Shown here one piece after another: positions 1-8,913 of a DNA stretch of 64,000 bases. The translations under genes were made by a program, and so were the position numbers. The DNA comes from Faecalibacterium prausnitzii (GTDB taxonomy: Bacteria > Bacillota > Clostridia > Oscillospirales > Ruminococcaceae): assembly GCA_004558805.1 (NCBI GenBank), contig SFDE01000011.1:1-64000 (forward strand), in the 5' to 3' direction. The notes beneath the pieces are model-generated. The model saw only the letters and a program-made list of their open reading frames with translations. It was not told the DNA's origin and ran no database searches. Numbering within the stretch: the stretch's first letter is position 1; the number at the start of each line of letters is the position of its first letter.

Positions 1-171
1 AAGTGTTAAATCTTGTTCGCTCAGCACGCAATCGCTTGCGTCCTGTGTGAATTACTTTTGGAATTGTTTTAAGTGTTTTTCCAAACACATAAAGGTTCCG
101 TTACAAGTTTTTCGATATTGTTCAATTTTCAAGGTCCTGTGCGCCTCAGTCTTTCGACCGGCGACTTGTTT

Positions 172-200
172 ATCTTACCACCGAAGTGGTTTTTTGTCAA
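172..200 (-). promoter_or_regulatory. promoter proximal to a probable rRNA operon
   Basis: On the minus strand TTGACA (195-200) and TAAGAT (172-177) are separated by exactly 17 bases, a near-consensus sigma-A promoter. The transcript runs toward the left edge through a segment (about 115-140) that reads as the CTTGAAAATTGAACA type of sequence typical of Firmicute 16S leaders and spacers. I infer an rRNA operon starting just outside the window; no rRNA is inside it. Confidence 0.6.
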
Positions 201-450
201 GTCTTTTTTCAGAAGCTTTTGAACTTTTCCGAACTTGGACCGCTTCGTGTTTCTCGGTGCTAACCGTGAGCTTGTCGGGGTGAGACCCCTCCATCTTACT
301 TTCGCAAGACCGCTCTGTTTGCTTGAACGCCCCACCGGGGCGATTCATTGCTTTCGCAACCGCAAAGCTTTTAGCGTCTATTGGTTCTTTTCAAGGGCTT
401 CCTGCCGGACTGCAGAAGTCATTCTTTTGTCCGGCGCTTGGCGCTCACAT

Positions 451-479
451 ATAGTACCATATTCAGGGGGTTTTGGCAA
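451..479 (-). promoter_or_regulatory. distal tandem promoter of the same probable rRNA operon
   Basis: On the minus strand TTGCCA (474-479) and TACTAT (451-456) are separated by 17 bases, about 280 bp upstream of the proximal promoter and in the same direction. No convincing coding region lies between the two, so tandem promoters of one leader are the simplest reading. Tandem promoters are common for rrn operons. Apart from this, bases 1-590 hold only leader-like sequence. Confidence 0.5.
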
Positions 480-593
480 GTGTTTTTTCAAAGTTTTTCT
501 GCATTTTTCCCTATTTGTATACAAGTGCCAGTTTTTCAACGTTTTTCGTCCAGTTTTTGACACTTCTCTTCCTTATTATACTATAGATGCACA

Positions 594-622
594 GACCCCG
601 GCAGTTCTGCACCGCCGGGGTC
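594..622 (-). terminator. hairpin after the CPBP protease gene
   Basis: A perfect 9-bp stem (594-602 with 614-622) lies 10 bases after the stop of the 633-1547 gene. No U-run follows it on the minus strand, so it may terminate weakly or simply protect the mRNA end. Confidence 0.45.
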
Positions 623-632
623 CGTAATTGAT

Positions 633-1547
633 TCAGTTCTTCCCTTCCTGTTTCATTTGATGCAGTGTCAGCCACACCGCCGCTGCCAGCACCGGCAGCA
701 GGGAGATCAAGCCTATAGGTGCAGGTCCCAGTACGCTGTAATAGGCATCTGCCGGGCGGGTCAGCAGCACCGGAAGCGCTGCGGCAGCATTCAGTGCTCC
801 ATGGGCAATGGCAGGCATCCAGATGCTCCCGGTCTTTTCGTAGAGCCAGTCCAGCAGGCTGTTCATTGCAAAGCAGAACACGCACCACACCACCAGCCCC
901 AGCACCGGGGCTCCCAGATAGCTGGTGCCATATTCATAGCCCACCAGCAGCATCATCGGCCAATGCCAGACGCCCCAGATCATGCCTCCTGCCAGTCTGC
1001 CGCCCAGCAGACCAAACCGCTCTTTCAAAAAAGGCATCATATAGCCCCGCCAGCCTGCCTCCTCGCCTACGGCAGGGATCATATTGATCAGCGGCGCAAA
1101 GGTGACCGCCTGCAGGGTCATGACCAGCAGATACTGCAGGGGCGTCATGCCCAGCTGCGCCTTGAGGGTCTCCAGTGTCCATTCACCGCCGAGGGTTGCC
1201 AGCAGATAGCTGCCGTCGGTATCCAACCTGGCGGGGAAAGCAACAAAATACAGCACCGCACCCAGCAGGGTAAACACTGCCGGACCAAACCACGCTGCCA
1301 GCAGATATTTTACGTTGCCTTTCAGCCGGGGGCTCCAGCCGATGCCGGTGGGGCGGTGCAGAAAGCCCCTGCAGACCAGCAGCACCGCCGCCAGCGGACA
1401 GAACATGGTGACGATCAGCGCCAGCTGATACAATGCTGTGTTCTGCTTTTGCAGCAGCGCCATGCAGCCGCCCACCTGACACAGCCATGCCAGCCCGAAA
1501 CTGAACAGGAAATACAGTCCCACGCCCTGCTTTTCTTTTGCCGTCAT
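633..1547 (-). CDS. CPBP family intramembrane metalloprotease
   Basis: This 304-residue integral membrane protein has about eight hydrophobic segments. It carries the CPBP (Abi/CAAX protease) signature: the motif-1 glutamate pair in EEAGWRGYM near residue 162, a second motif in WGVWHWP near 193, and a histidine followed by GALN near 250. These residues form the metal site in the family. Substrates cannot be predicted; relatives process prenylated or secreted peptides, act in bacteriocin self-immunity, or are orphan. It is the last gene of a MerR-YbjQ-CPBP operon, and its start overlaps the YbjQ stop by four bases (ATGA), indicating translational coupling. A regulatory link to the MerR protein is inferred from this layout. 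Confidence 0.85.
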   Translation of the reverse strand: MTAKEKQGVGLYFLFSFGLAWLCQVGGCMALLQKQNTALYQLALIVTMFCPLAAVLLVCRGFLHRPTGIGWSPRLKGNVKYLLAAWFGPAVFTLLGAVLYFVAFPARLDTDGSYLLATLGGEWTLETLKAQLGMTPLQYLLVMTLQAVTFAPLINMIPAVGEEAGWRGYMMPFLKERFGLLGGRLAGGMIWGVWHWPMMLLVGYEYGTSYLGAPVLGLVVWCVFCFAMNSLLDWLYEKTGSIWMPAIAHGALNAAAALPVLLTRPADAYYSVLGPAPIGLISLLPVLAAAVWLTLHQMKQEGKN

Positions 1548-1855
1548 ACAAACTTCACCGCCGTTCCGTATGCAATGACCTCTGCCGCGCCCTGCATGAC
1601 GCTGGCGGAGGCGTAGCGCATCCCCACAATAGCATCGGCGCCCAGCGCCTCTGCATCCTTTACCATGCGCCCGGTGGCGATCTGCCGTGCCTCGGTGAGC
1701 ATCTCGGCATAGTCGGTGACCTCGCCGCCCACCAGCGTGCGGAACCCTGCCATCAGGTCGTGTCCCAGATTCCGGCTCTGAACGGTGCTGCCCCGCACCA
1801 CCCCCAGTGCCTCCAGTTTTTTGCCCGGGATCTCGTTAATAGTTACGATAAGCAT
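1544..1855 (-). CDS. YbjQ/UPF0145 family protein
   Basis: This 103-residue protein matches the YbjQ family over its full length. It starts MLIVTINEIPGK, has the family pattern GVVRGSTVQSRN near residue 20, and carries the closing ADAIVGMRYA motif near 75. The family forms small pentameric beta-rich rings sometimes called heavy-metal-binding, but no function is established. The reading frame overlaps the MerR gene upstream by 20 bases and the protease downstream by four, so all three are likely made from one mRNA. The family call is firm; the role is unknown. Confidence 0.85.
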   Translation of the reverse strand: MLIVTINEIPGKKLEALGVVRGSTVQSRNLGHDLMAGFRTLVGGEVTDYAEMLTEARQIATGRMVKDAEALGADAIVGMRYASASVMQGAAEVIAYGTAVKFV

Positions 1856-2489
1856 CTTCTTCTCCCTTTCTGATCTCTTCGATCCGATCCAGCAGCACCT
1901 TCAGGGTGCCTACGATGCAGCCCGCCGGGATGCCGAACATCACCACCAGCAGCGGCAGCGGCGGGGCATCCTGCGGGTCGGTGTAGATCGCCCAGCCTAT
2001 GATGGCCATTACAAAAGCCATCATAGTCACAAAAAGGGCGGCACCGATGCAGGCACCCCGGATGCGGCGGGTCTTTTGGTCGGTCCGTTCAATGTTCACA
2101 AAAGTCACTCCCTGTTCTTCCCGTGCGGTCAGGCGCGCAAGCGTCTGCTCCACATCCAGTTGTTCCAGAGGGCCGTTCTCCTGTTGGAGCAGCGTGCAGA
2201 AACCGATTGCTTCTTCCAAGTCGGCGCGGCGGCTGCGCAGACGTTCCAGCTGCTGGCTCATGCCCTCGGTCAGCGTGCGCTGCCCTTCCAGCATCTCCCG
2301 GATCTCTGCCAGCGGCACGTCCAGCTTGCGCAGCAGCTTGATGCGGCGCAGGCGCTCCACGTCCGCCTGCGAGTAGCTGCGGTAGCCGTTGCCCGGCTCC
2401 CGACCGGGGCTGATGAGCCCCTCCTCCTCGTAAAAGCGGATGTTCTTTTTGGTCACGCCGACAGCGGCTTCCACTTCGTTGATCTTCAT
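1836..2489 (-). CDS. MerR family regulator with C-terminal membrane segments
   Basis: Residues 1-70 form a MerR winged helix, including KKNIRFYEEEGLI and GYRSYSQADVERL. A coiled coil follows at about 75-125. Instead of a soluble effector domain the C-terminal half has two hydrophobic segments (about 143-170 and 178-200), so the protein is probably membrane-anchored. MerR proteins bind promoters with an overlong spacer and untwist them. Exactly such a promoter lies in front of this gene, with a 19-bp spacer and a dyad, so it very likely controls itself and the two downstream genes. The signal sensed is unknown; a cell-envelope stress is plausible given the anchor and the downstream membrane protease. 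Confidence 0.85.
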   Translation of the reverse strand: MKINEVEAAVGVTKKNIRFYEEEGLISPGREPGNGYRSYSQADVERLRRIKLLRKLDVPLAEIREMLEGQRTLTEGMSQQLERLRSRRADLEEAIGFCTLLQQENGPLEQLDVEQTLARLTAREEQGVTFVNIERTDQKTRRIRGACIGAALFVTMMAFVMAIIGWAIYTDPQDAPPLPLLVVMFGIPAGCIVGTLKVLLDRIEEIRKGEEDAYRNY

Positions 2490-2516
2490 GGGTCACGCCC
2501 CCCTCCTTACGGAAGT

Positions 2517-2547
2517 ATTCTACACCTTCCACAAAGGGGAAGGTCAA
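2517..2547 (-). promoter_or_regulatory. MerR-type promoter with 19-bp spacer and operator dyad
   Basis: On the minus strand TTGACC (2542-2547) and TAGAAT (2517-2522) are separated by 19 bases, the unusual length activated by MerR proteins. Inside the spacer lies a perfect dyad ACCTTCC-N7-GGAAGGT (2524-2530 and 2538-2544). It sits 28 bases before the MerR gene, so autoregulation is the clear reading. Confidence 0.85.
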
Positions 2548-2589
2548 GGTCTTTTTATAAAAAACTCCCTTCGTCTCGCATTCGCCGGA

Positions 2590-2672
2590 CACCGCCCTCA
2601 AAGAGGGAAGCTTACCGCATGGGCAGGCTCCCTCCCCGAGGGGGCTGTCTGCGGAGCAGACTGGGGGAGTTT
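2590..2672. repeat. intergenic GC-rich palindromic repeat, copy 1
   Basis: This non-coding segment contains nested inverted repeats, including GTCTGCGGAGCAGAC at about 2647-2661 and complementary CTCCC/GGGAG runs. On its reverse strand it resembles the arms of the element at 61662-61816: a CTC-CCAGTC lead, a short hairpin, AGC, then a C-run/G-run hairpin. It looks like a dispersed REP- or MITE-like family and abuts the helicase stop codon. Confidence 0.55.
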
Positions 2673-2678
2673 CTTGGT

Positions 2679-3866
2679 TTAAAAATAGCACTTGATCTGG
2701 AAACGATCGGCATTGTTCTGCTTTTTCTCCACCACGATATGCTCGTGGTTAAAGTCAAAGTGGACCGGCGTGCACAGATCTGTGTTGCGGGTCAGGCGCA
2801 GCAGCTCCTGCACCCGCTTTTTTTCCTCTGGAACATAAAACAGGTAGCTGACGCCCTCTTTTTTGGCGCGTCCGGTACGACCGATCCGGTGGGTGTAATG
2901 TTCGTTGTCGCTGGGCACGTCGTAGTTAATGACCGCATCCACGTCCGACACGTCGATGCCTCGTGCCGCCACATCCGTTGCTACAAGGATCGCCAACTTG
3001 CCATCCCGGAAGGACTGCATGATCTGGTTCCGCTCCTTCTGGGACAGATCTCCGTGGAGGCAGTCCACCGAGAAGCCCAGCCGTGCCAGCTGGTTTGCCA
3101 GCGTGGCGGTGTTGAACTTGGTGTCGCAGAACACCATGACCCGCTTGTAGCCCTCGCCAATGATGATCTGCGCCAGATCCGAAAGCTTGTTGCGTCCGGA
3201 GGTCTCCAGCATATACTGGGTGATCTTGGGCTGGCTCTCCTCCCTGGGCTGGACGGTGATCTCCTCGGCATTGTGCTGATACAGCCAGCCGATGTCCATG
3301 ACCTCCCGGCTGATGGTGGCGGAGAACATGGACAGGCTCTTGCGTGCCTTCATCATCTCGATGATGTGACGCACGTCCTTATAAAAACCCATGTTCAGCA
3401 TCTCGTCCGCCTCGTCCAGCACGATCTGGGTCACGTGGGAGATATCAATGGTGTGGTGCTTGTAGTGGTCCATGAGACGCCCCGGCGTTGCCACCACGAT
3501 CTGGCAGCCTTCGGCAAGGCGTCTTGCCTGTTTTTCCATGTTGGCACCGCCGTAGACGCACGCCACCTGCACCTGCGGCATAAAGCTGGTGAGCTGGGTG
3601 ATCTCCTCGGCGATCTGCTGTGCCAGCTCCCGGGTGGGCGCCATGATCACCGCCTGCGGGTACTTTTTTTCCGGGTCGATGTGCTCCGCCACCGGGATGC
3701 CGAAGGCGCAGGTCTTGCCGGTGCCGGTGGGCGCCTTGGCAATGACGTCCTGCCCCGCCAGCATGACCGGAATGGTCTTTTCCTGGATCTCGGTCATTTC
3801 CGCAAAGCCCATGCGCTCCACCGCCTTGTGGATCGCATCGCTGCACTGTAATTCGCTGTAAAGCAT
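2679..3866 (-). CDS. DEAD-box ATP-dependent RNA helicase
   Basis: This 395-residue DEAD-box core protein contains all the main motifs: a Q-motif region (MGFAEMTEIQEKTIP), motif I APTGTGKT, Ia PTRELAQQ, II DEAD, III SAT, and VI HRIGRTGR. It unwinds RNA duplexes with ATP, in roles such as ribosome assembly, mRNA turnover or cold adaptation. The C-terminal extension after residue 350 is short and not an obvious RNA-binding domain. I start at 3866 rather than 3890 because GGAG lies seven bases upstream of that ATG and the earlier ATG has no ribosome site. The gene stands alone between HU and the MerR operon. Confidence 0.92.
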   Translation of the reverse strand: MLYSELQCSDAIHKAVERMGFAEMTEIQEKTIPVMLAGQDVIAKAPTGTGKTCAFGIPVAEHIDPEKKYPQAVIMAPTRELAQQIAEEITQLTSFMPQVQVACVYGGANMEKQARRLAEGCQIVVATPGRLMDHYKHHTIDISHVTQIVLDEADEMLNMGFYKDVRHIIEMMKARKSLSMFSATISREVMDIGWLYQHNAEEITVQPREESQPKITQYMLETSGRNKLSDLAQIIIGEGYKRVMVFCDTKFNTATLANQLARLGFSVDCLHGDLSQKERNQIMQSFRDGKLAILVATDVAARGIDVSDVDAVINYDVPSDNEHYTHRIGRTGRAKKEGVSYLFYVPEEKKRVQELLRLTRNTDLCTPVHFDFNHEHIVVEKKQNNADRFQIKCYF

Positions 3867-3946
3867 TTGGACACTCCGTTCTATTGTCATTTTTCGTTAG
3901 AAACAGTATACCATGAAACACGCCGCTTGTCAGCAAAAACAAAAAG

Positions 3947-3974
3947 GGCTGCGCCCCTTTTATGGGGTGCAGCC
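3947..3974 (-). terminator. terminator of the HU gene
   Basis: An 11-bp GC-rich stem (3947-3957 with 3964-3974, one G-U pair) with a 6-base loop is followed on the minus strand by CTTTTTGTTTTT. It lies 15 bases after the HU stop. Confidence 0.85.
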
Positions 3975-3989
3975 ATGTACGAAATGAGA

Positions 3990-4298
3990 TCAGACAGTCT
4001 CCTCGGCGGTCTTTGCAGCCTTGCCTGCCTCAAGCTTCTGCTTGAAGCGACCGCTTGCCTTGAAGCCGGGGATGGAGGTGGACTCCAAACGGCTGGAGAC
4101 CTTGGTCTTGGGGTTGGTGTAAGCCTTCGGCTTGCGGGGACGCATCTCGAAACGTCCGAAACCGGCGATGGTCACCTTTTCGTCTGCACGCAGGCAGTCG
4201 GCAATCTGATCAAACATTGCATCCATCGTGGTCTCGACCTGTGCTTCGGTAAAGCCGGTCTTACGTGCCACGGTCTCAATCATCTGGGAACGGGTCAT
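3990..4298 (-). CDS. hup: HU family DNA-binding protein
   Basis: This small nucleoid protein of 102 residues starts MTRSQMIETVARKTG and has the HU body GFGRFEMRPRKPKAYTNP near residues 45-65. The last of these is the DNA-bending arm with its conserved proline (KAYTNPKT in place of the usual ARxGRNPxT). The C-terminal tail is somewhat longer than a 90-residue HU and rich in lysine and alanine. HU dimers bend and compact DNA non-specifically. The start is set by AGGAGG ten bases upstream of 4298; an in-frame upstream extension to 4400 lacks a ribosome site. The gene is monocistronic with its own terminator. Confidence 0.93.
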   Translation of the reverse strand: MTRSQMIETVARKTGFTEAQVETTMDAMFDQIADCLRADEKVTIAGFGRFEMRPRKPKAYTNPKTKVSSRLESTSIPGFKASGRFKQKLEAGKAAKTAEETV

Positions 4299-4455
4299 GT
4301 ATCGATATCCTCCTGGAATGTCCAAAAGTAACGTCTTTTGGCAAATTTTGCGTTGTTGAGTATAACATAATTCGCCCTTGGTTTTCGATGGATTGCGCAC
4401 AAAACGTCATTATATGCGCACGAACTTATGCAAACTCTGTCGTTCTTCACAAATA

Positions 4456-4482
4456 CAGCGCCCGCCATTTTGGCGGGCGCTG
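4456..4482 (-). terminator. terminator of the pyr-car operon
   Basis: A perfect 11-bp stem (4456-4466 with 4472-4482) with a 5-base loop lies 35 bases after the carB stop. Its minus-strand tail is only moderately U-rich (TATTTGTG). Confidence 0.75.
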
Positions 4483-4517
4483 CAGAAAGTCTGTCTTTGG
4501 GGGTATTTCTGGAGCAA

Positions 4518-7500
4518 TTACTTGCCGTTATACAGGGTGGCGATATCCACCAGCGGGATATTCTCCAGGCTGTGCTCGCTGCGCAGACCGTTGACCATGG
4601 CGTTGGCGGTATCCACTGCAGTGATGCAGGGGATGCTCAGCTCCACCGCCTTGCGGCGCAGGCGGACCGAGTCACGCTTGGGGTCACGACCCTTGGCACT
4701 GGTGGAGAACACATAGTCCACCAGACCGCTCTGGAGCAGGTCCACGATGTTGGGGGACTCGCCGGACATATTGCGCACCTCGTTGCAGGGCACCATGTGC
4801 TTGTTGAGCCATGCGCAGGTGCCGGAAGTGCCATAGAGCTTGTAGCCCATGCTCTTCATCTTCCATGCGATGTCCACGAACTCCGGCTTATCGCTGTCCT
4901 TTACGGTAAAGATGCAGCAGGAGCCGGGACCGGGAGTCTTGAAGGTGTAGCCGGCACCGATGAGACCCTTCAGCAGGGCGTCGTGGTAGTTGGGAGCAAT
5001 GCCCAGCACCTCACCGGTGGACTTCATCTCGGGTCCAAACTGGGTATCCACGCCGTGGAGCTTTTCAAAGCTGAACACCGGCACCTTTACCGCCACATAG
5101 GGGGCGTTGGGGTGCAGACCGATGCCGTAGCCCATGTCCACCAGCTTCTCGCCCAGGCAGCAGCGGACTGCCAGGTCCACCATGGGCACGCCGGTGACTT
5201 TGGAGATGTAGGGCACGGTACGGGAGGAACGGGGGTTCACCTCGATGACGTAGACCTTACCGTGGGACACAGCATACTGCACGTTCACCAGACCGGTGAC
5301 ATGGAGTTCCCGGGCAAAGCGACCGGTGTAGTCCACCATGGTCTCCATCTCTTCTCGGGTCAGGTGCTGCGCCGGGTAGACGCAGATGGAGTCGCCGGAG
5401 TGGACGCCGGTGCGCTCCACCTGCTCCATGATACCGGGGATCAGGAAGTTCTCGCCGTCGCAGATGGCGTCCACCTCGCACTCGATACCCATGATGTACT
5501 TGTCCAGCAGCACAGGATGGTCCATGTCCACGTGCTCGGTGATGACGCCCATATACTCGATGACATCCGCCTTGGTGTATGCCACGATCATGTTCTGACC
5601 ACCCAGAACGTAGGAGGGACGCATCAGCACCGGCAGACCGATCTCCTCGGCAGCGGCAAGAGCCTCTTCCAGATTGAACACGGTGCGGCCGGGAGCACGG
5701 GGAATGCCGCAGCGCTCCAGCAGCTCGTCAAAACGCTCACGGTCCTCTGCCTCGTCAATGGCGTCTGCCGGAGTGCCCAGAATGGGCAGACCGATCTCTT
5801 CCATGTGCTTGGCAAGCTTGATGGCGGTCTGACCGCCAAACTGCACCACGCAGGCATCGGGCTTCTCGGTGGCAATGATGTTGTCCACGCTCTCCGGGTT
5901 CAGGGGATCGAAGTACAGACGGTCGCCGGTGTCAAAGTCGGTGGAGACGGTCTCCGGGTTGTTGTTGACCAGGATCGCCTCGCAGCCGTTCTTCTTCAGG
6001 GTCCAGACACAGTGCACCGAGCAGTAGTCGAACTCGATGCCCTGACCGATGCGGATGGGACCGGAGCCAAAGACCAGCACCTTTTTCTTTTTGGGCTCAC
6101 CCTTCTTTGCGGTCTCCGCTTCCTTCTGGGCAATAAACTCCGCTGCCTCGTTGTCTCCGTCATAGGTGGAGTAGAAGTAGGGAGTGTTGGCGGAGAACTC
6201 TGCAGCGCAGGTATCCACCATCTTGAAGCCCGCACGGTAGTTTTCCACCGGCAGGGTATCCACCTGTGCCAGACGGCGGATGGTCTTATCCTGGAAACCG
6301 TACTTCTTGGCGGTCTTGTACTGTTCCTTGGTCAGGACGCCGTTGCACTTTGCCAGACCCTTTTCCAGATCTGCCAGATGCTGCATCTTGTCCAGGAACC
6401 ACCAGTCGATCCTGGTGATGTCGTAGATGGTCTTGTGGGAGATGCCCCGCTTCAGCGCCTCGTAGACGCAGAACACACGCTCTGCGTCCTGCACGTGCAT
6501 GTGCTCCACCACTTCTTCATCGGTCAGCTCCTCAAAGGGCTTGTGAGTCAGGGTGTCCATGCCCAGCTCAATGGAGGACACAGCCTTCATCATTGCCGCC
6601 TCAAAACTGTTGCCGATGCTCATGACCTCGCCGGTCGCCATCATCTGGGTGCCCAGAGACTTGTCGGCGTAGACGAACTTATCAAAGGGCCACTTGGGGT
6701 ACTTGACCACAATGTAGTCCAGAGCCGGCTCAAAGCAGGCGCAGGTCTTGCCGGTCACATCGTTGGTGATCTCGTCCAGGGTGTAGCCGATGGCGATCTT
6801 GGTCGCCACCTTGGCGATGGGGTAGCCGGTCGCCTTGGAAGCCAGAGCGGAGGAACGGGACACGCGGGGGTTGACCTCGATGACCGCATAGTCAAAGCTG
6901 TCGGGCTTCAGGGCAAACTGGCAGTTGCAGCCGCCCTCAATGCCCAGCTCGGTGATGATGTCCAGAGCGGCGGTGCGCAGCATCTGGTACTCGTGGTCGG
7001 TCAGGGTCTGGGAGGGGGCGACAACCACAGAGTCACCGGTGTGGATGCCCACAGGGTCCAGGTTCTCCATGTTACACACGGTGATCACGTTGCCCTTGTG
7101 GTCCCGCATGACCTCGTACTCGATCTCTTTCCAGCCGGCGATGCACTTTTCCACCAGGATCTGATGGATGGGGGAAAGACGCAGACCGTTGGTGCCGATC
7201 TCAATGAGCTTTTCCCGGGTCTCGCAGATGCCGCCGCCGGTGCCGCCCATGGTAAATGCCGGGCGCACGATGACCGGGTAGCCGATGCGGTCGGCGCATG
7301 CCAGTGCGTCCTCCAGAGTCTCCACCACCTCAGAGGGAATGATAGGCTGGTGCAGCTTTTCCATGGTCTCCTTAAAGAGCTCACGGTCCTCGGCACGGTC
7401 GATGGTCTCCGGCTTGCATGCCAGCAGACGGATGCCAGTGCGCTCCAGATAGCCGGAACGTGCCAGCTCCATGGACAGGTTCAGACCCATCTGACCGCCC

Positions 7501-7769
7501 AGGTTGGGCAGCACGGAGTCCGGCTTTTCGATGTCCAGAATGCGCTCCACCACCTCAAGGGTCATGGGCTCGATGTACACATGGTCCGCCACGTCCGGGT
7601 CGGTCATGATGGTAGCGGGGTTGGAGTTCAGCAGAACGGTCTCGATGCCTTCTGCCTTCAGGGCACGGCATGCCTGGGTGCCGGAGTAGTCGAACTCTGC
7701 CGCCTGACCAATGATGATGGGACCGGAGCCGATGACCAGTACCTTTTTGATTCGGGGATCCTTAGGCAT
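4518..7769 (-). CDS. carB: carbamoyl-phosphate synthase large subunit
   Basis: Full-length CarB (1083 residues) with two homologous ATP-grasp synthetase halves. The first starts at PKDPRIKKVLVIGSGPIIIGQAAEFDYSG; the second, near residue 560, has KKVLVFGSGPIRIGQGIEFDYC. An MGS-like allosteric domain closes the protein (about 945-1083), where UMP and ornithine bind in characterised relatives. It makes carbamoyl phosphate from bicarbonate, ATP and ammonia channelled from CarA, feeding pyrimidine and arginine synthesis. It is the last gene of the operon, one base after the carA stop. Long open frames on the opposite strand here are coding shadows. Confidence 0.97.
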   Translation of the reverse strand: MPKDPRIKKVLVIGSGPIIIGQAAEFDYSGTQACRALKAEGIETVLLNSNPATIMTDPDVADHVYIEPMTLEVVERILDIEKPDSVLPNLGGQMGLNLSMELARSGYLERTGIRLLACKPETIDRAEDRELFKETMEKLHQPIIPSEVVETLEDALACADRIGYPVIVRPAFTMGGTGGGICETREKLIEIGTNGLRLSPIHQILVEKCIAGWKEIEYEVMRDHKGNVITVCNMENLDPVGIHTGDSVVVAPSQTLTDHEYQMLRTAALDIITELGIEGGCNCQFALKPDSFDYAVIEVNPRVSRSSALASKATGYPIAKVATKIAIGYTLDEITNDVTGKTCACFEPALDYIVVKYPKWPFDKFVYADKSLGTQMMATGEVMSIGNSFEAAMMKAVSSIELGMDTLTHKPFEELTDEEVVEHMHVQDAERVFCVYEALKRGISHKTIYDITRIDWWFLDKMQHLADLEKGLAKCNGVLTKEQYKTAKKYGFQDKTIRRLAQVDTLPVENYRAGFKMVDTCAAEFSANTPYFYSTYDGDNEAAEFIAQKEAETAKKGEPKKKKVLVFGSGPIRIGQGIEFDYCSVHCVWTLKKNGCEAILVNNNPETVSTDFDTGDRLYFDPLNPESVDNIIATEKPDACVVQFGGQTAIKLAKHMEEIGLPILGTPADAIDEAEDRERFDELLERCGIPRAPGRTVFNLEEALAAAEEIGLPVLMRPSYVLGGQNMIVAYTKADVIEYMGVITEHVDMDHPVLLDKYIMGIECEVDAICDGENFLIPGIMEQVERTGVHSGDSICVYPAQHLTREEMETMVDYTGRFARELHVTGLVNVQYAVSHGKVYVIEVNPRSSRTVPYISKVTGVPMVDLAVRCCLGEKLVDMGYGIGLHPNAPYVAVKVPVFSFEKLHGVDTQFGPEMKSTGEVLGIAPNYHDALLKGLIGAGYTFKTPGPGSCCIFTVKDSDKPEFVDIAWKMKSMGYKLYGTSGTCAWLNKHMVPCNEVRNMSGESPNIVDLLQSGLVDYVFSTSAKGRDPKRDSVRLRRKAVELSIPCITAVDTANAMVNGLRSEHSLENIPLVDIATLYNGK

Positions 7770-7770
7770 T

Positions 7771-8877
7771 TCAGCGTGCCTCCTTTGCTGCTTTGACGTT
7801 GTTCAGGAAGCGGTCGAACAGGAACTCGGTGTCCTTGGGGCCGCCGTTTGCTTCCGGATGGAACTGGACGGTAAAGCAGTTCCACTTTTTATACTTGATG
7901 CCCTCGCAGGTGCCGTCGTTGGCGTTCACCTGTGCCACCTCGCCCATCTCGGCAGGCAGCTCCTCGCCCACCACGGCGTAACCGTGGTTCTGGCTGGTGA
8001 TGTAGGTGCGTCCGGACTCAAAGTCGGTGACGGGCTGGTTTGCGCCCCGGTGACCGTACTTCAGCTTCACAGTCTTGGCACCGGCGGCAAGGGCGGACAG
8101 CTGGTGACCCAGGCAGATGCCAAAGGTGGGGATGCCCAGCTCAAAGATCTTTTTCAGGTTCTCGATGACCTCCACCGGCTCAGCGGGGTCGCCGGGACCG
8201 TTGGACAGCATGATGCCGTCGGGGGCAAGGGCTGCCACCTGCTCTGCCGTTGCAAAGGCAGGCATCACGGTGACCTTGCAGCCACGCTTGACAAGGCAGC
8301 GGACGATGTTGCGCTTGCAGCCGTAGTGCATCAGCACCACATGGGTCTCCCCTTCCGGATTGAACACCTCCGGGGCAGCGCAGGTGACGTTCTTCACTGC
8401 ATCGGTGACGGCGTAGGCACGGATCTGGGTCAGCAGTTCCTCGGTCTGTGCCTTGTTTGCCGGGTCCGCCGGGTCAAAGGTGGTGAGGATGGCACCGTTC
8501 ATGACGCCACTCTCCCGGATGATGCGGGTCAGGTGGCGGGTGTCGATGCCCTCAATGCCGATGGTGTCGTTCTTTTTCAAAAAGCTGTCCAGAGTCTCCT
8601 CGCAACGCCAGTTGGAAGGGGTTGTGCACGCCTCCCGGACAATGTAGCCCTTTGCCCAGATGCGGTCGGACTCCATGTCCTCATGGTTCATGCCGTAGTT
8701 GCCGATGAGGGGGTAGGTCTGGGTGATGATCTGCCCGTAGTAGCTGGGGTCGGTAAGGGTCTCCTGAAAGCCCACCATACCGGTGGCGAACACCACCTCG
8801 CCCACGGTAACGCCCTGAGCACCCACAGACTGACCGGCAAACACCATGCCGTTTGCCAAAAGAAGATATGCGTTCAT
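7771..8877 (-). CDS. carA: carbamoyl-phosphate synthase small subunit
   Basis: This 368-residue CarA has an N-terminal CPSase small-chain domain (MNAYLLLANGMVFAG onward). Its C-terminal class I glutamine amidotransferase domain contains the nucleophile motif GIPTFGICLGHQ (Cys in GICLGH) and the catalytic His in QFHPEANGGP near the end. It hydrolyses glutamine and passes ammonia to CarB. GAGG lies seven bases upstream of 8877; an in-frame ATG 33 bases earlier lacks a ribosome site. The gene sits between pyrE and carB, and together these three can be read from the internal promoter before pyrE. Confidence 0.96.
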   Translation of the reverse strand: MNAYLLLANGMVFAGQSVGAQGVTVGEVVFATGMVGFQETLTDPSYYGQIITQTYPLIGNYGMNHEDMESDRIWAKGYIVREACTTPSNWRCEETLDSFLKKNDTIGIEGIDTRHLTRIIRESGVMNGAILTTFDPADPANKAQTEELLTQIRAYAVTDAVKNVTCAAPEVFNPEGETHVVLMHYGCKRNIVRCLVKRGCKVTVMPAFATAEQVAALAPDGIMLSNGPGDPAEPVEVIENLKKIFELGIPTFGICLGHQLSALAAGAKTVKLKYGHRGANQPVTDFESGRTYITSQNHGYAVVGEELPAEMGEVAQVNANDGTCEGIKYKKWNCFTVQFHPEANGGPKDTEFLFDRFLNNVKAAKEAR

Positions 8878-8913
8878 AGTTTTCCTCGTTTCAACACAAG
8901 CTGTTTTCAAAGC

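Noticed and set aside
1..590. Protein-coding frames of 60-130 codons in the left gap
   Set aside because: They lack ribosome sites and overlap the promoter and leader signals of a probable rRNA operon.
4428..7796. Very long plus-strand open frame opposite carB, and similar ones opposite carA and ppdK
   Set aside because: They mirror strongly coding genes in a GC-rich genome, lack ribosome sites and have no recognisable protein similarity. They are shadows of codon bias.
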